Below are positions 1-9,025 of a stretch of 64,000 bases of DNA, piece by piece. Every line of letters starts with the position of its first letter. The first letter of the stretch is position 1. The position numbers and the translations under genes are program-made. The stretch is from assembly GCF_000382165.1 (NCBI RefSeq), contig NZ_KB907720.1, forward strand, positions 1 to 64,000, in the 5' to 3' direction. Origin of the DNA: Arsukibacterium perlucidum DSM 18276. GTDB taxonomy: Bacteria; Pseudomonadota; Gammaproteobacteria; Enterobacterales; Alteromonadaceae. The notes beneath the pieces were generated by a model. That model was not told where the DNA came from. It ran no database searches and worked only from the letters and a program-made list of their open reading frames with translations.

Positions 1-1142
1 GCGGTAAAGCCTGATAAAAAGTGATATTTAGCCTGTTCCTTCGTTAACTTAGATACCGGCGGCAATACACCGAAGGCATCAGCCGTTAAGAAAATAACCT
101 TTTTGGCATGGCCGGCTTTCGAAACCGGTGTAACGATATTGTCGATATGGTAAATCGGGTAAGACACCCGGGTATTTTCGGTTTTTGAACCATCGTCAAA
201 ATCGATAGTGCCATCGGCGGCTACGCTAACGTTTTCTAACAGGGCGTCACGACGAATAGCCTGATAAATATCCGGTTCGTTTTCCTGCGACAAGTTGATG
301 GTTTTAGCGTAACAGCCGCCTTCAAAGTTAAATACACCATCGTCGTCCCAGCCATGCTCATCATCGCCAATCAGCTGCCGCTTCGGGTCGGTAGACAGCG
401 TTGTTTTGCCGGTGCCAGACAAGCCAAAGAATATTGCAACATCGCCATCTTTACCGACGTTAGCGGAGCAGTGCATCGACGCTATGCCTTTTAATGGTAA
501 AAAGTAGTTCATCATTGAGAACATACCTTTTTTCATTTCGCCGCCGTACCAGGTACCGCCTATTAACTGAATACGTTCAGTCAGGTTAAAAGCCACGAAG
601 TTTTCCGAGTTTAAACCCTGCTGCTGCCAGTTCGGGTTAGTGCATTTAGCACCATTCATTACGATAAAATCAGGCTTATAGCTTTTCAGCTCTTCGTCAG
701 TTGGCCGGATAAACATGTTTTTAACGAAATGGGCCTGCCAGGCTACTTCAGTAATAAAGCGAACGGCCAGACGGGTGTCGGCGTTGGCACCACAGTAAGT
801 ATCGACCACAAATAAACGTTTGCCTGATAACTGACGGGTAACCAGCGATTTTAAATCAGCCCATACTGCAGTACTGATTGGTTTATTGTCGTTCTTACCT
901 TGATCAGACCACCAGACGGTATCGCGGGTGGTGTCGTCACGAACAATATATTTATCTTTCGGGGAGCGGCCAGTGAAGATACCGGTATCAACCGAAACCG
1001 CGCCCAGCTTGGTCAGTTTGCCTTGTTCATAACCTTGCAAATCACTGCGGGTTTCTTCCGCAAACAATAAGTCATATGATGGGTTATAAACGATTTCCGT
1101 GACATCTGTAATGCCGTATTGGCCCAGATCCAGATCGGACAT
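1..1142 (-). CDS. pckA: Phosphoenolpyruvate carboxykinase (ATP), 3' end cut by window edge
   Basis: Cytosolic gluconeogenic enzyme that converts oxaloacetate and ATP to phosphoenolpyruvate. About 380 N-terminal codons are present; the gene runs off the left edge, so the C-terminal part (the family is about 510-540 residues) is missing. The kinase P-loop is readable on the minus strand near 385-420 as [12 protein letters not shown], preceded by the PCK metal-site region with [13 protein letters not shown]. The ATG at 1142-1140 has an AGGAG about 7 bases upstream, which fixes the start. The 214 bases between it and cysQ should hold its promoter, but I could not pick a convincing -35/-10 pair. 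In E. coli pckA sits between hslO and envZ; here it lies beside cysQ. Confidence 0.97.
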   Translation of the reverse strand, partial: MSDLDLGQYGITDVTEIVYNPSYDLLFAEETRSDLQGYEQGKLTKLGAVSVDTGIFTGRSPKDKYIVRDDTTRDTVWWSDQGKNDNKPISTAVWADLKSLVTRQLSGKRLFVVDTYCGANADTRLAVRFITEVAWQAHFVKNMFIRPTDEELKSYKPDFIVMNGAKCTNPNWQQQGLNSENFVAFNLTERIQLIGGTWYGGEMKKGMFSMMNYFLPLKGIASMHCSANVGKDGDVAIFFGLSGTGKTTLSTDPKRQLIGDDEHGWDDDGVFNFEGGCYAKTINLSQENEPDIYQAIRRDALLENVSVAADGTIDFDDGSKTENTRVSYPIYHIDNIVTPVSKAGHAKKVIFLTADAFGVLPPVSKLTKEQAKYHFLSGFT

Positions 1143-1356
1143 GATGTAACTCCTAAGGGTACTGTAGGTAAGGGTGCAGTCTCTAGCGGACTTATTAATT
1201 ATGTTATTCTTTGGGCAACAGCCTGGTTTTTGCGCAAAAAATACCCGTGTATCTTAGCGTTTTCAGCAGAAAAAAGATAGTTGAGATTATCGCTAAAACC
1301 GCAGTAAACCACGCGCTGCTTGGGCTATAGCAAAGTTATGCAAAATAAATGATTGG

Positions 1357-2187
1357 TTATGATATGAGTGGCCGGGTGGTTGGCTTGGCCTGGATCAATT
1401 CACGCCACGGCAAGTCTGCCTGACCAATCACCATAAAATCGGGGTTAGCGAGGGTTTCGCGCTGGTTGTAACTAAGCGGCGCAAACTGACTATCAAGAAT
1501 TTTGCCACCGGCTTCTTCAACAATAATATGCACTGCACCGGTATCCCATTCACCGGTCGGGCCAAGCCGCAAATAACAATCCGCTTTGCCCTCGGCCACC
1601 AGGCAACTTTTCAGCGAACAACTGCCCAACGGAATATATTCAACAGTTTGCCTTTCGCTTAGTAAGGCCACTATAGGTTGTAACGGCTGGCGCCGGCTAA
1701 CCGCAATCCGCAACACCTCACCCTGCTGGTGCTGATGCACCTGGATGCGGTTAATTAAATTGCGTTGTTGTTTAAAAGAGCCGTGACCACGGGTGGCGTA
1801 ATAAAGAATATCTTCTTTTGGCCAGTAAATAACGCCCAGTGCCGGCCAGCCATGTTCCACCAGCGCTATACTAACCGCAAAATCGCCACTTCTGGCAACA
1901 AACTCCTGAGTGCCATCCATTGGGTCAATTAACCAGTAACGCGGCCAGTGCTGGCGCTGCGCTAAAGGCATAATGGTAGTTTCTTCAGATATTATCGGGA
2001 TATCCGGGGTCAGATCCGACAGCCTGGCGATAATCATCGCGTTAGCAGCAAGGTCAGCTGAAGTAACCGGGCTGGTATCGGCTTTTTGTTCGGCAACGAA
2101 ATCCCCGCTTTGATACAGCTGCCATAAATGCTGGCCGGCTTCGCGGGCGGTCTGTTTTACACTCTCAAGCAGTTTGCTTAAAAACAT
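1357..2187 (-). CDS. cysQ: 3'(2'),5'-bisphosphate nucleotidase CysQ (inositol monophosphatase family)
   Basis: Hydrolyses 3'-phosphoadenosine 5'-phosphate to AMP, clearing the by-product of sulfate assimilation. The 276-residue protein carries the two metal-site signatures of the family: LIDPMDGTQEF and, near the C-terminus, EWDTGAVHIIVEEAGG, plus the EE pair in IISEETT. An open frame continues upstream to 2322, but that part lies inside nudE and lacks family similarity; ATG at 2187 (MFLSKLLESV) gives the usual length. The start overlaps the 3' end of nudE by 23 bases, so the two are probably translated from one mRNA. Length and motifs are typical. Confidence 0.93.
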   Translation of the reverse strand: MFLSKLLESVKQTAREAGQHLWQLYQSGDFVAEQKADTSPVTSADLAANAMIIARLSDLTPDIPIISEETTIMPLAQRQHWPRYWLIDPMDGTQEFVARSGDFAVSIALVEHGWPALGVIYWPKEDILYYATRGHGSFKQQRNLINRIQVHQHQQGEVLRIAVSRRQPLQPIVALLSERQTVEYIPLGSCSLKSCLVAEGKADCYLRLGPTGEWDTGAVHIIVEEAGGKILDSQFAPLSYNQRETLANPDFMVIGQADLPWRELIQAKPTTRPLIS

Positions 2188-2752
2188 CCGGGTTTGCTTC
2201 CAGGTATTGCTGTGCCAGTAACAGGGCGGCAACGCTCCGTGCTTCGGTGAAATCAACTTGCTGTAGTAACAAGTCACTGTCACCGCGCGCCCAACTGATG
2301 AGTTCCAGCGGTTCAGGTTCATCTCCCTGTTGCTGCTCGGGATATAAATCGAATGCCATAACTATATGCATTGTAGCATTAAAATATCCCGGTGCGAGCG
2401 CCAGTGACTTTAAGGTAACAAAACGGCCGGCACCAAAGCCAATTTCTTCTTTTAATTCACGATTCGCTGCCGTCAGCACATCTTCACCCGGGTCAATTAA
2501 GCCCTTTGGAAAACCCAGTTGGTAATCATGAGTGCCGGCGCTGTATTCGCGGATCAGGTAAAAATGCTCCGGGTCCGGGCAGGCCACTATCATTACCGCG
2601 CCACGACCTGCGCCACGCATTCGCTCATATGTGCGCTCTGCACCGTTACTAAAGCGTAACTGCAACTGCTCAATTTTAAATAACTTACTTTGAGCCACGA
2701 TTTCCTGCGCCAGAATTTCCGGTACCTGTTTGCTCGTATGGCGCTGCGTCAT
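2165..2752 (-). CDS. nudE: ADP compounds hydrolase NudE (Nudix family)
   Basis: Nudix hydrolase that cleaves ADP-ribose, NADH and diadenosine polyphosphates. The Nudix box is clear: GLIDPGEDVLTAANRELKEE runs into IGFGAG and matches GX5EX7REUXEEXGU. The protein is 195 residues with ATG at 2752; a GTG codon lies just upstream at 2755, but an AGAGGG six bases ahead of the ATG favours the ATG. It overlaps cysQ by 23 bases. The gene is divergent from yrfG across about 60 bases, as in the nudE-yrfG neighbourhood of enterobacteria, where igaA lies between them; igaA is absent here. Confidence 0.93.
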   Translation of the reverse strand: MTQRHTSKQVPEILAQEIVAQSKLFKIEQLQLRFSNGAERTYERMRGAGRGAVMIVACPDPEHFYLIREYSAGTHDYQLGFPKGLIDPGEDVLTAANRELKEEIGFGAGRFVTLKSLALAPGYFNATMHIVMAFDLYPEQQQGDEPEPLELISWARGDSDLLLQQVDFTEARSVAALLLAQQYLEANPDVFKQTA

Positions 2753-2811
2753 CACTTACCCTCTGTTACAATCTGCGGTGGTTACTATAAAACGAATAAC
2801 AGGAAAAACCT

Positions 2812-3501
2812 ATGCTGGACTGGGCAGAAATTGATACCGTGTTACTGGATATGGATGGCACCTTACTTGACTTACACTTTGACAACCATTTCTGGCTGGA
2901 ACATTTGCCACAACGCTGGTCCGAAATCAGCGGTATTAGTCTGGCCGAGGCCAAACGTCAGTTACAAAGTGAATATGCTGAGCTCAATGGCAAAATACAG
3001 TGGTACTGCCTCGACTACTGGGGAGAGCGGTTGCAACTGCCGATTACTGAGTTAAAACGCGAAGTAATGGATAAAATTCAGATGCGCCCGGATGTACCGG
3101 CATTTTTAACCGCGCTTAAACAGTCTGGCCGTGAGGTTGTGTTAGTGACCAATGCGCACCCGGACAGTTTATCGCTAAAACTTGAGCGCACCGATTTAGC
3201 CAAATATATCGATACCCTGATTTCAACTCACGAATTTGGCGTAACGAAGGAGAGTTGGGCACTGTGGCAAAAACTGCAGCAACGGCTTGGCTTTAAAAAT
3301 GAAACAACTTTGTTTGTCGACGACAGTCTGCCAATTCTGACTGCCGCCCAAAACTTTGGCATTAAACACTTACTGGCAGTGGCTAACCCTGACAGTCAGC
3401 AACAGGCCAGAACCATCGACGAGTTTCCGGCCATTACAGATTACACACCGCTATTAGCAGATATTCTGGCGCACTCGAAATTACCGTCAGCGGCGGACTA
3501 G
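2812..3501 (+). CDS. yrfG: GMP/IMP nucleotidase YrfG (HAD superfamily)
   Basis: HAD-like hydrolase that in E. coli dephosphorylates purine mononucleotides. Motif I is LLDMDGTLLD (nucleophile Asp13, acid/base Asp15), motif II is LVTNAH, motif III the lysine in GVTKESWALW, and motif IV LFVDDSLPIL. The 229 residues match the family length. AGGA sits about 8 bases before the ATG. It lies between divergent nudE and the convergent end of gspN, with only 18 bases to the gspN stop and no visible terminator there. The identification rests on motifs plus its place in the nudE-yrfG-hslR-hslO order. Confidence 0.9.
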   Translation: MLDWAEIDTVLLDMDGTLLDLHFDNHFWLEHLPQRWSEISGISLAEAKRQLQSEYAELNGKIQWYCLDYWGERLQLPITELKREVMDKIQMRPDVPAFLTALKQSGREVVLVTNAHPDSLSLKLERTDLAKYIDTLISTHEFGVTKESWALWQKLQQRLGFKNETTLFVDDSLPILTAAQNFGIKHLLAVANPDSQQQARTIDEFPAITDYTPLLADILAHSKLPSAAD

Positions 3502-3519
3502 CCACCAGCACAAGTAGCG

Positions 3520-4263
3520 CTAAAATCTGATGGTATAGCGGCCCTGTGCATCTGGCCGGCCAACAAACTTCATAGCCTGATGCACTTCCTGCGGCAGGCT
3601 GGCTTCAGGTTTTAGCGTGCCACTAACCGTTAAACGGTTATTTTCAACAGCGGCAGTGACCGCCAGCCCCAGGCTGTTATTGCCATCAGTTACCAGTACC
3701 GGGCTGCCTTGCTCGCAACGTAAGTCGGCTACTATGCTGTTTAACTCCAGCCAGGTGCCGGTAGGCGGTTGTAACCGCGCATCCAGCCAGCTGGCATTGC
3801 CAGCAAGGCTGCTACACCAGGGCTTGCCCTGCTGAAAATCCTGCACCTCAACCATCAGCTCGCCACTTGCCGCTACAGGTAAGGGTAATTCTAATAGTGG
3901 CAACAACTGGCTAACAGGTAATCGCAGCAATGCTTGTTGCATATTAAGGCCACTAAAACTGTAGGCTATACTGGCTGTGGCATAAGGTTGTTCACGTTCT
4001 CCAACGCTGCCAGCGGTTATTTTGATTTGCGGCGCCAACCGCAACAACGACCAGCCATTTAATTGCCAGCGTAGCTGCTGCAACTGTAAATTCTGGTATT
4101 GAGCAACCGTTACTGAACCTTGCCAGATGGTACCCTGTACCTGGCCAAGTTGCATACCGGCAGGTAATCCCAGCCAATGCACCAACCAGGCAGCAGGTAA
4201 TAAATACAACAAAAAAAACAGATAAGCGACCAGTGCTACTAAGGCTAATTTCCAATACTTCAT
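3520..4263 (-). CDS. gspN: Type II secretion system protein N
   Basis: Last gene of the gsp operon. The 247-residue protein has one N-terminal membrane segment (about residues 6-30, rich in Leu, Val and Ala) followed by a periplasmic beta-rich region, the pattern of GspN, an accessory inner-membrane component found only in some type II secretion systems. The family signature around residues 35-55 (LGQVQGTIWQGS) is present. Its ATG begins one base after the gspM stop, so translation is probably coupled. No terminator is visible between its stop and the convergent yrfG stop 18 bases away. Confidence 0.92.
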   Translation of the reverse strand: MKYWKLALVALVAYLFFLLYLLPAAWLVHWLGLPAGMQLGQVQGTIWQGSVTVAQYQNLQLQQLRWQLNGWSLLRLAPQIKITAGSVGEREQPYATASIAYSFSGLNMQQALLRLPVSQLLPLLELPLPVAASGELMVEVQDFQQGKPWCSSLAGNASWLDARLQPPTGTWLELNSIVADLRCEQGSPVLVTDGNNSLGLAVTAAVENNRLTVSGTLKPEASLPQEVHQAMKFVGRPDAQGRYTIRF

Positions 4264-4264
4264 A

Positions 4265-4735
4265 CTATTCGATTACCATCCGCCTTACCCGCACAATGCC
4301 GCTGCTGTCGGTATTTGCCACATCCAGACTGACCAGTTTCACGCCATTAGTACTTTGCAGTTGGGCCAGCCAGCGCAGTAACTGCTCAAAAGGCACGTCT
4401 TCCAACACCAGTTGCAATTGATCATTCTGCGGTTGCATCCGGCTTACCTGAATATTGTAAGTACGGGAACTGTTACTGACAATCTGCGCCAGACTGCCAC
4501 CAACCCGGGCCTGACTGGCCCCTGCCTGCTGTAACTGTGGCAACGCCTGTTGTAATTTTGCCAGTTGCAGCTGAGCCTGACTTAACGCGGCTTGCTTAGT
4601 GGCGTATCCTTGCTGCAAAGGCTGCCAGATAAACCAGTAAAGGGCACCAACAGCCAGCACTACAGCCGCGATCACAACCAGCCGCTGCTCTCGTAACGCC
4701 AAACCGGCCCACCAGTTTTGTATTTGTTGCTTCAT
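4265..4735 (-). CDS. gspM: Type II secretion system protein M
   Basis: Inner-membrane platform protein that pairs with GspL. The 156 residues contain a short cytoplasmic start, one transmembrane helix (about 20-38, VVIAAVVLAVGALYWFIW), a coiled-coil-like stretch rich in Gln, Leu and Ala (about 48-75), then the ferredoxin-like periplasmic domain. Length fits the family. The ATG overlaps the gspL stop by four bases. Confidence 0.95.
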   Translation of the reverse strand: MKQQIQNWWAGLALREQRLVVIAAVVLAVGALYWFIWQPLQQGYATKQAALSQAQLQLAKLQQALPQLQQAGASQARVGGSLAQIVSNSSRTYNIQVSRMQPQNDQLQLVLEDVPFEQLLRWLAQLQSTNGVKLVSLDVANTDSSGIVRVRRMVIE

Positions 4736-5922
4736 GTTCTGCTCCGCATCACCACTGTACCTTGCACCCTGGCGCCGTCATTGCTTAGTGCACCCTGTTC
4801 AATGACGTAGCCGGCACTTTCCAGCGCCGTTTTTAAGCGTTCGAAATTTTGAAAACCGCCGGCATTAGCAGAGAACCGCAGTTCGGTCCGGGCCGCATCG
4901 AAGCGTAAACTATCAACTTTAATATCGCCCACCGCTGTTAACTGACGTTGCAGTGCACTTAATAAAGTCAGGAAATTCGCAGATTCGCCGCTCATACCTA
5001 CTGAGGCCAGCTTCTGCTCGACCTGGCGGGATAAATTAACAATAGTTTCGCCGGGAAAGGCTTGCTGATACTCAGCCAGGCTTTGTTGCTGTACCTGCAT
5101 TAACTGGCGCTCCAGTTGCCAGACAGAAAAGCCCTGCACCAGCAGATAAGCCACAAAACAGCTTGCTGCCAATACAATAGTGCTGCGCCACTGCTGCCAC
5201 TGTTTATTGGCTTGTCGTTTTGGTGCATAAGGCCCTTGTAACAAAGTAAAGCTTACCCGCTGCAGCTGGCGAGCCAGCAGTGCTAAAGGCAGCTCAGGTT
5301 CCATACTTTGCTGGGACTGCATAATATCAGCGGGCCACGGGCTATAACTGGCAATATTTGGCAGGGCGGCCAACGCCAGATATTGTGGCCACCAGCTGCT
5401 GTCGATAGCACTGGCCTGCCAGGGCCCCTGTTTAATCAGCCATTGTGTATTCAGCTCAATACAGGCAGGCAATGGATTATCAGGCAGCAATAACGCATCT
5501 GGCAGCATTCTTACTACGTTAAAACCGGCGTCCTGCAACCAGCTAAGCCAGCCGTCCATTCGCTCTCGTTGCACTACCGCAACCTGTTGCTGGTAATGGC
5601 CGTCATGTTGTTCTAACGCACCCAACGCCAACCACAGCTGGTCAATATCTTCTGCCTGCTCATCTTCCAGCATATAAGGCAGTGCCTGCAAAATTTGCCG
5701 GGTGGGCCGGGTCGGCAAACTAACCTGCTTTAACACCACATCAGACGCTGGTACCAGAGCAATAGCAGGCCGGGCACCCAAACGCTCAGCAAGTTGGCCC
5801 AGCTCGTCAGCACTGGCTATCTCGCCTGACGCAATTACCTCATCGCTATGGCTGGCCCAAACCAGCCAGCTTATAGTTTGGCCGGCCCGGCTCCCCAACC
5901 TGATAATTAACTGTTCACTCAC
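4732..5922 (-). CDS. gspL: Type II secretion system protein L
   Basis: Bitopic inner-membrane protein whose cytoplasmic actin-like domain binds the GspE ATPase and whose periplasmic domain pairs with GspM. Of 396 residues, about 1-245 form the cytoplasmic domain, 250-270 the membrane helix (TIVLAASCFVAYLLVQGF) and the remainder the periplasmic ferredoxin-like domain. The start codon is GTG at 5922, overlapping the gspK TGA in a four-base GTGA, a sign of translational coupling. Confidence 0.95.
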   Translation of the reverse strand: MSEQLIIRLGSRAGQTISWLVWASHSDEVIASGEIASADELGQLAERLGARPAIALVPASDVVLKQVSLPTRPTRQILQALPYMLEDEQAEDIDQLWLALGALEQHDGHYQQQVAVVQRERMDGWLSWLQDAGFNVVRMLPDALLLPDNPLPACIELNTQWLIKQGPWQASAIDSSWWPQYLALAALPNIASYSPWPADIMQSQQSMEPELPLALLARQLQRVSFTLLQGPYAPKRQANKQWQQWRSTIVLAASCFVAYLLVQGFSVWQLERQLMQVQQQSLAEYQQAFPGETIVNLSRQVEQKLASVGMSGESANFLTLLSALQRQLTAVGDIKVDSLRFDAARTELRFSANAGGFQNFERLKTALESAGYVIEQGALSNDGARVQGTVVMRSRT

Positions 5923-6905
5923 CCCTGGCCTCCAAATCGCCGGGCCAATACCCTGACTGTATTATCATCATCTACTCTGAATATTGACGTTAGCACGAAA
6001 CCACTTTCCAGATAAGAAGTGGTTGCGAGCAACTGAAAGTAACTGGATTTTATCGTTAAAAGTGCTTTAACATCATCTGCTATCTCCATACCAGCCAGTT
6101 GCGGCAATGCCAGTAATTCATCGACACTGTTAAAGCCCCCCTCCGGCCGATCGGCAATCATATCAACAGCGTCAGCTTCGCTGAGTTCCGGCACAAGCGC
6201 TGCCAGCAATACCGCCGTCTGTTCGGTCAGGGTATTAATATTTATCTGTAACTGGCTATTTTCAGGTATCACACAAACATAAGGTAGCACCAGCTGCATA
6301 TCTGCCGGCGTAATATCCAGCATCAGCCTCAGTTCACTGGTCGACACCATCAACGAGTTGGCAGTGTAATACGGAAACTGTAATGACGCGTAATCATCTT
6401 CCTCTGCACTACCAGCAGTACTAAGCAAACTGTCTTCATCCAGCCAGTCGTGCACCCTGGCAACCAAATACTCTGCCGGCATCGACAAGTCAGCGGCAAC
6501 CAGCTCAAGCAAACGGTTGAAACTGCGCTGCGCTGCGCTCTGCTCAATTCTACCAGAGGGCCCCCGCTGGCCTGCCCGTTGCAAAGCATTTAAATTAAAG
6601 CAAGCTTGCAAATCAGTGATTTCGCCGGCGATATTGCCATCAGCAACCGGAAAGCTGGCGCCACTTTGGGCCCAGTCCTGCTCAAGATTTACGGTTTGCT
6701 CGCCGCTGAGACTGCGGCTTAACAACACCCTGGCGAAGTGCTCCGCTCCCATTGCATACCAGAAAGCCTGCTGTTGTTGTTGCAGATTGTGCTGGCGTTG
6801 TAATTGTAATTGCAGGCGTCCGGTCATGTTTACCGCTATCACTACCACTATCGCCACAATCATTAATACGGTGATCAGGGCGGCGCCACGCTCGACTTGT
6901 CGCAT
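5919..6905 (-). CDS. gspK: Type II secretion system minor pseudopilin GspK
   Basis: Large minor pseudopilin that caps the pseudopilus tip with GspI and GspJ. The prepilin-peptidase site is near residue 8 (VERG/AALITVLMIVAIVVVIAV). As is usual for GspK, the conserved Glu at position +5 of the mature protein is absent (Thr-Val here). The length of 328 residues is typical because of the inserted alpha-helical domain. The ATG shares one base with the gspJ stop (TAATG). Confidence 0.95.
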   Translation of the reverse strand: MRQVERGAALITVLMIVAIVVVIAVNMTGRLQLQLQRQHNLQQQQQAFWYAMGAEHFARVLLSRSLSGEQTVNLEQDWAQSGASFPVADGNIAGEITDLQACFNLNALQRAGQRGPSGRIEQSAAQRSFNRLLELVAADLSMPAEYLVARVHDWLDEDSLLSTAGSAEEDDYASLQFPYYTANSLMVSTSELRLMLDITPADMQLVLPYVCVIPENSQLQININTLTEQTAVLLAALVPELSEADAVDMIADRPEGGFNSVDELLALPQLAGMEIADDVKALLTIKSSYFQLLATTSYLESGFVLTSIFRVDDDNTVRVLARRFGGQG

Positions 6906-7633
6906 TAGCGTCGCCCCCGCCGCTGATCATCAGGCTGTCCTGGGTTGTCCGGGGTTGCCGGGCTGTCCCGCTTATTATCTTGCTGATCCTGTCCGGACGA
7001 ATTCGGATCAGGATTAGTGACGATGCGTGACACGACCATCCCAGACGGCAGGGTAAATATCCGTTCTATTTCCCCCAGATATTCATGCGTCAGGGTTACT
7101 TTTACGGCTTTTGGCATAAGGCTGTCCTGCCATTTTTCCAGCCATTCCTCACCCTGCAGATAGCTGACTGAAAACGCCGTAAGATCTTGTTGCAACGTCT
7201 GTTTCAACGGTTCACTTCCGGCCACCGCATCGGCATACAGGCTGAACAAACGTTGTAGCTCCCCTTGCTCTAAGCGGTACGCCACCAGCTGAACTTCGCC
7301 CCGTGGCAGAATATGGCCCGGGTTACGCCAGCCCTGGCGGGTAAAGCTCAAACCGTGATCTTCGCTATCCAATAAATACTGCTCGCCGTACAGCCGGTAT
7401 TTAACCGGTGCTTCGCCATCCAACCGGACATGGCGGGTGCTTATTTGCATAAAATCGCGCTCCAGCATCAGCATGGTGCGCTGTAACTGCTGAATTCTTT
7501 CTGTTGCTTCCTGCGATAACTCATCGCTATTGGTAACACTGGTTAACACCGCAACAGAGGCCAGCCCAACCATCGCAAAAATGGCAGTAGCCAGTAACAT
7601 CTCAATAAAAGTAAAACCCTGCTGCTTAACCAC
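6905..7633 (-). CDS. gspJ: Type II secretion system minor pseudopilin GspJ
   Basis: Minor pseudopilin of the tip complex. Class III signal KQQG/FTFIEMLLATAIFAMVG is at residues 2-20 with Glu at +5. The protein is 242 residues and ends in an unusual low-complexity tail of about 35 residues rich in Pro, Asp, Gln and Asn, closing with RRGRR; the DNA encoding it (about 6905-7010) has imperfect internal repeats. The start is GTG at 7633, overlapping the 3' end of gspI by eight bases; no ATG is available nearby. Confidence 0.94.
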   Translation of the reverse strand: MVKQQGFTFIEMLLATAIFAMVGLASVAVLTSVTNSDELSQEATERIQQLQRTMLMLERDFMQISTRHVRLDGEAPVKYRLYGEQYLLDSEDHGLSFTRQGWRNPGHILPRGEVQLVAYRLEQGELQRLFSLYADAVAGSEPLKQTLQQDLTAFSVSYLQGEEWLEKWQDSLMPKAVKVTLTHEYLGEIERIFTLPSGMVVSRIVTNPDPNSSGQDQQDNKRDSPATPDNPGQPDDQRRGRR

Positions 7634-7994
7634 TGGGCTTACCTATAAAAGTAGTAAGTTGCAACAGCACGTCGTCAGGCTGCTCAGCCAGACTGATGCT
7701 TACCACCAGCTGCCGTAAATCGGCGTCGGGCACAGTAGTGGCCTGCTGACGCCACAGCCATTGCCGGTTAGCCATTTCCACCTCCCCCTGCAATAACTCC
7801 CGCGGCGGCCAGTTGGATTCCAGCATTGCCAGGTGCAACTGGTTGTTAGCAACATAACCGGCAATCGTCAGTTCCTCTATCTGGCTAAGCGCCCGGATAT
7901 GGCCAGAGCTGGCTTGCATTATTGCCAGGCCGGCGGTGGCAAATATCGCCATCGCTACCAGCAGTTCTAACAAGGTAAAGCCGCGATTGTTCAT
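7626..7994 (-). CDS. gspI: Type II secretion system minor pseudopilin GspI
   Basis: Minor pseudopilin that nucleates the tip complex. The signal NNRG/FTLLELLVAMAIFATAG has Glu at +5. I chose ATG at 7994, which shares one base with the gspH TGA (TGATG); a TTG one codon upstream at 7997 is possible but gives no better ribosome site. The 122-residue product is of family length. Confidence 0.93.
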   Translation of the reverse strand: MNNRGFTLLELLVAMAIFATAGLAIMQASSGHIRALSQIEELTIAGYVANNQLHLAMLESNWPPRELLQGEVEMANRQWLWRQQATTVPDADLRQLVVSISLAEQPDDVLLQLTTFIGKPSG

Positions 7995-8581
7995 CAACGC
8001 ACCGTGATTACATCTGAGCGGGTCAGCGGGATGGTAAAATCAGTACCAACAGTCTGGCTCACCTGATCCAGCCGTTCCCCCAGTTGAAAAGTTAAGCGGA
8101 ATGGGCTGATTTCACCTGATGACAAAATAAATACCTGCGGTAGTACCGGCGGCTGCTCACTATCGGTGTTTTCAAACTCATCAGCTTGCTGCCAGTTTAG
8201 CTGGCTTAATAAGCTTAGCTCTGATCCCGGCAGGCCCTCCAGTTCCAGTTGTAGGCGGATATCTTCTGCTAACTCATAGGTTTCAGCCGCTTTCGGTTCA
8301 TCGGCCTGTAGCCATTTTTCACCATCAAAATAGACAAAACTGTAACTACCTTGCTGCAGTACCAGGCCCCACTCCTGCTGTTTCAGCATAGCGGTTTCAG
8401 CAATAAACTGAAAAACCTGCTGGAAGCGTTCAGTTTCTTTATGCAGCCGTTGCTCTGGCGAGTCACCACTGAAATTAAGCACAACGGTAGTAGCCAGTAA
8501 ACCAATTAACAGCATTACCAACATCACTTCTAACAAGGTGAAGCCGGCTTGACGCAACCTGGCTGGCTGGCGGGTTGGCAT
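7994..8581 (-). CDS. gspH: Type II secretion system pseudopilin GspH
   Basis: Minor pseudopilin, 195 residues. The prepilin signal is at residues 10-30 (RQAG/FTLLEVMLVMLLIGLLA) with Glu at +5, followed by the mixed globular domain typical of GspH/FimT. The start touches the gspG stop at 8581, the same coupled pattern as the rest of the operon. Slightly longer than many GspH proteins, with an acidic loop around residues 140-155. Confidence 0.94.
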   Translation of the reverse strand: MPTRQPARLRQAGFTLLEVMLVMLLIGLLATTVVLNFSGDSPEQRLHKETERFQQVFQFIAETAMLKQQEWGLVLQQGSYSFVYFDGEKWLQADEPKAAETYELAEDIRLQLELEGLPGSELSLLSQLNWQQADEFENTDSEQPPVLPQVFILSSGEISPFRLTFQLGERLDQVSQTVGTDFTIPLTRSDVITVR

Positions 8582-9024
8582 TAATTATTGTCGCTTTCTG
8601 CCGCGTCCAGGTTCCAGTTACCAATATCGTCATCAGTTCCCGCTACCCGATCCGGACCTTTGCTGTATACATCAATCCTGCCAAGCTGACCCGGGCTCAC
8701 CAGAATATAGTCTTCGTTCCACGGGTCCTTTGGTAAGCGACGGATAAAGCCACCCTCCGGAAAAGAACGTGGCGCAGGTTGAGACGTCGGGGCGGTAACC
8801 AGCGCTTGCATGCCTTGTTCAGTCGTCGGGTAAAAACCGTTGCGCAAGCGGTACATATCCAGCGCACTTTCCAGTTGCTGAATATCTACTACCACTTTCT
8901 GACGGGCGGCCTGCTCCTGATTACCCATTAAATTTGGCACTACCATACTGGCAATAATGCCCAGAATAACGATTACCACCATTACCTCAAGTAAGGTAAA
9001 GCCTTTTTGTATCTGCCTTAACAT
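8581..9024 (-). CDS. gspG: Type II secretion system major pseudopilin GspG
   Basis: Major subunit of the pseudopilus. Signal QKG/FTLLEVMVVIVILGIIAS precedes the calcium-binding C-terminal fold, with the conserved KDPW, GPD and GTDDDIGNW segments (family calcium loop). ATG at 9024 has GGTGG about 7 bases upstream, whereas the earlier GTG at 9033 lies inside gspF, so 147 residues is preferred. One base separates it from the gspF stop. Confidence 0.96.
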   Translation of the reverse strand: MLRQIQKGFTLLEVMVVIVILGIIASMVVPNLMGNQEQAARQKVVVDIQQLESALDMYRLRNGFYPTTEQGMQALVTAPTSQPAPRSFPEGGFIRRLPKDPWNEDYILVSPGQLGRIDVYSKGPDRVAGTDDDIGNWNLDAAESDNN

Positions 9025-9025
9025 G

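Noticed and set aside
1143-1356. Small coding frame or regulatory RNA upstream of pckA
   Set aside because: No frame with a ribosome site and no clear stem-loop or promoter pair could be supported.
2188-2322. N-terminal extension of the cysQ frame by 45 residues
   Set aside because: It lies wholly inside nudE, has no family similarity and is rich in residues unlike a CysQ start; ATG at 2187 gives the usual length.
5919-6905. Absent Glu at +5 in GspK taken as a broken pseudopilin
   Set aside because: GspK proteins as a family lack this Glu.
6930-6985. Repeat-like GGCTGTCC / GGGTTGTCC run, first taken for a short array
   Set aside because: Period and spacers are irregular and it codes the Pro/Asp/Gln tail of GspJ, so it is not a CRISPR array.
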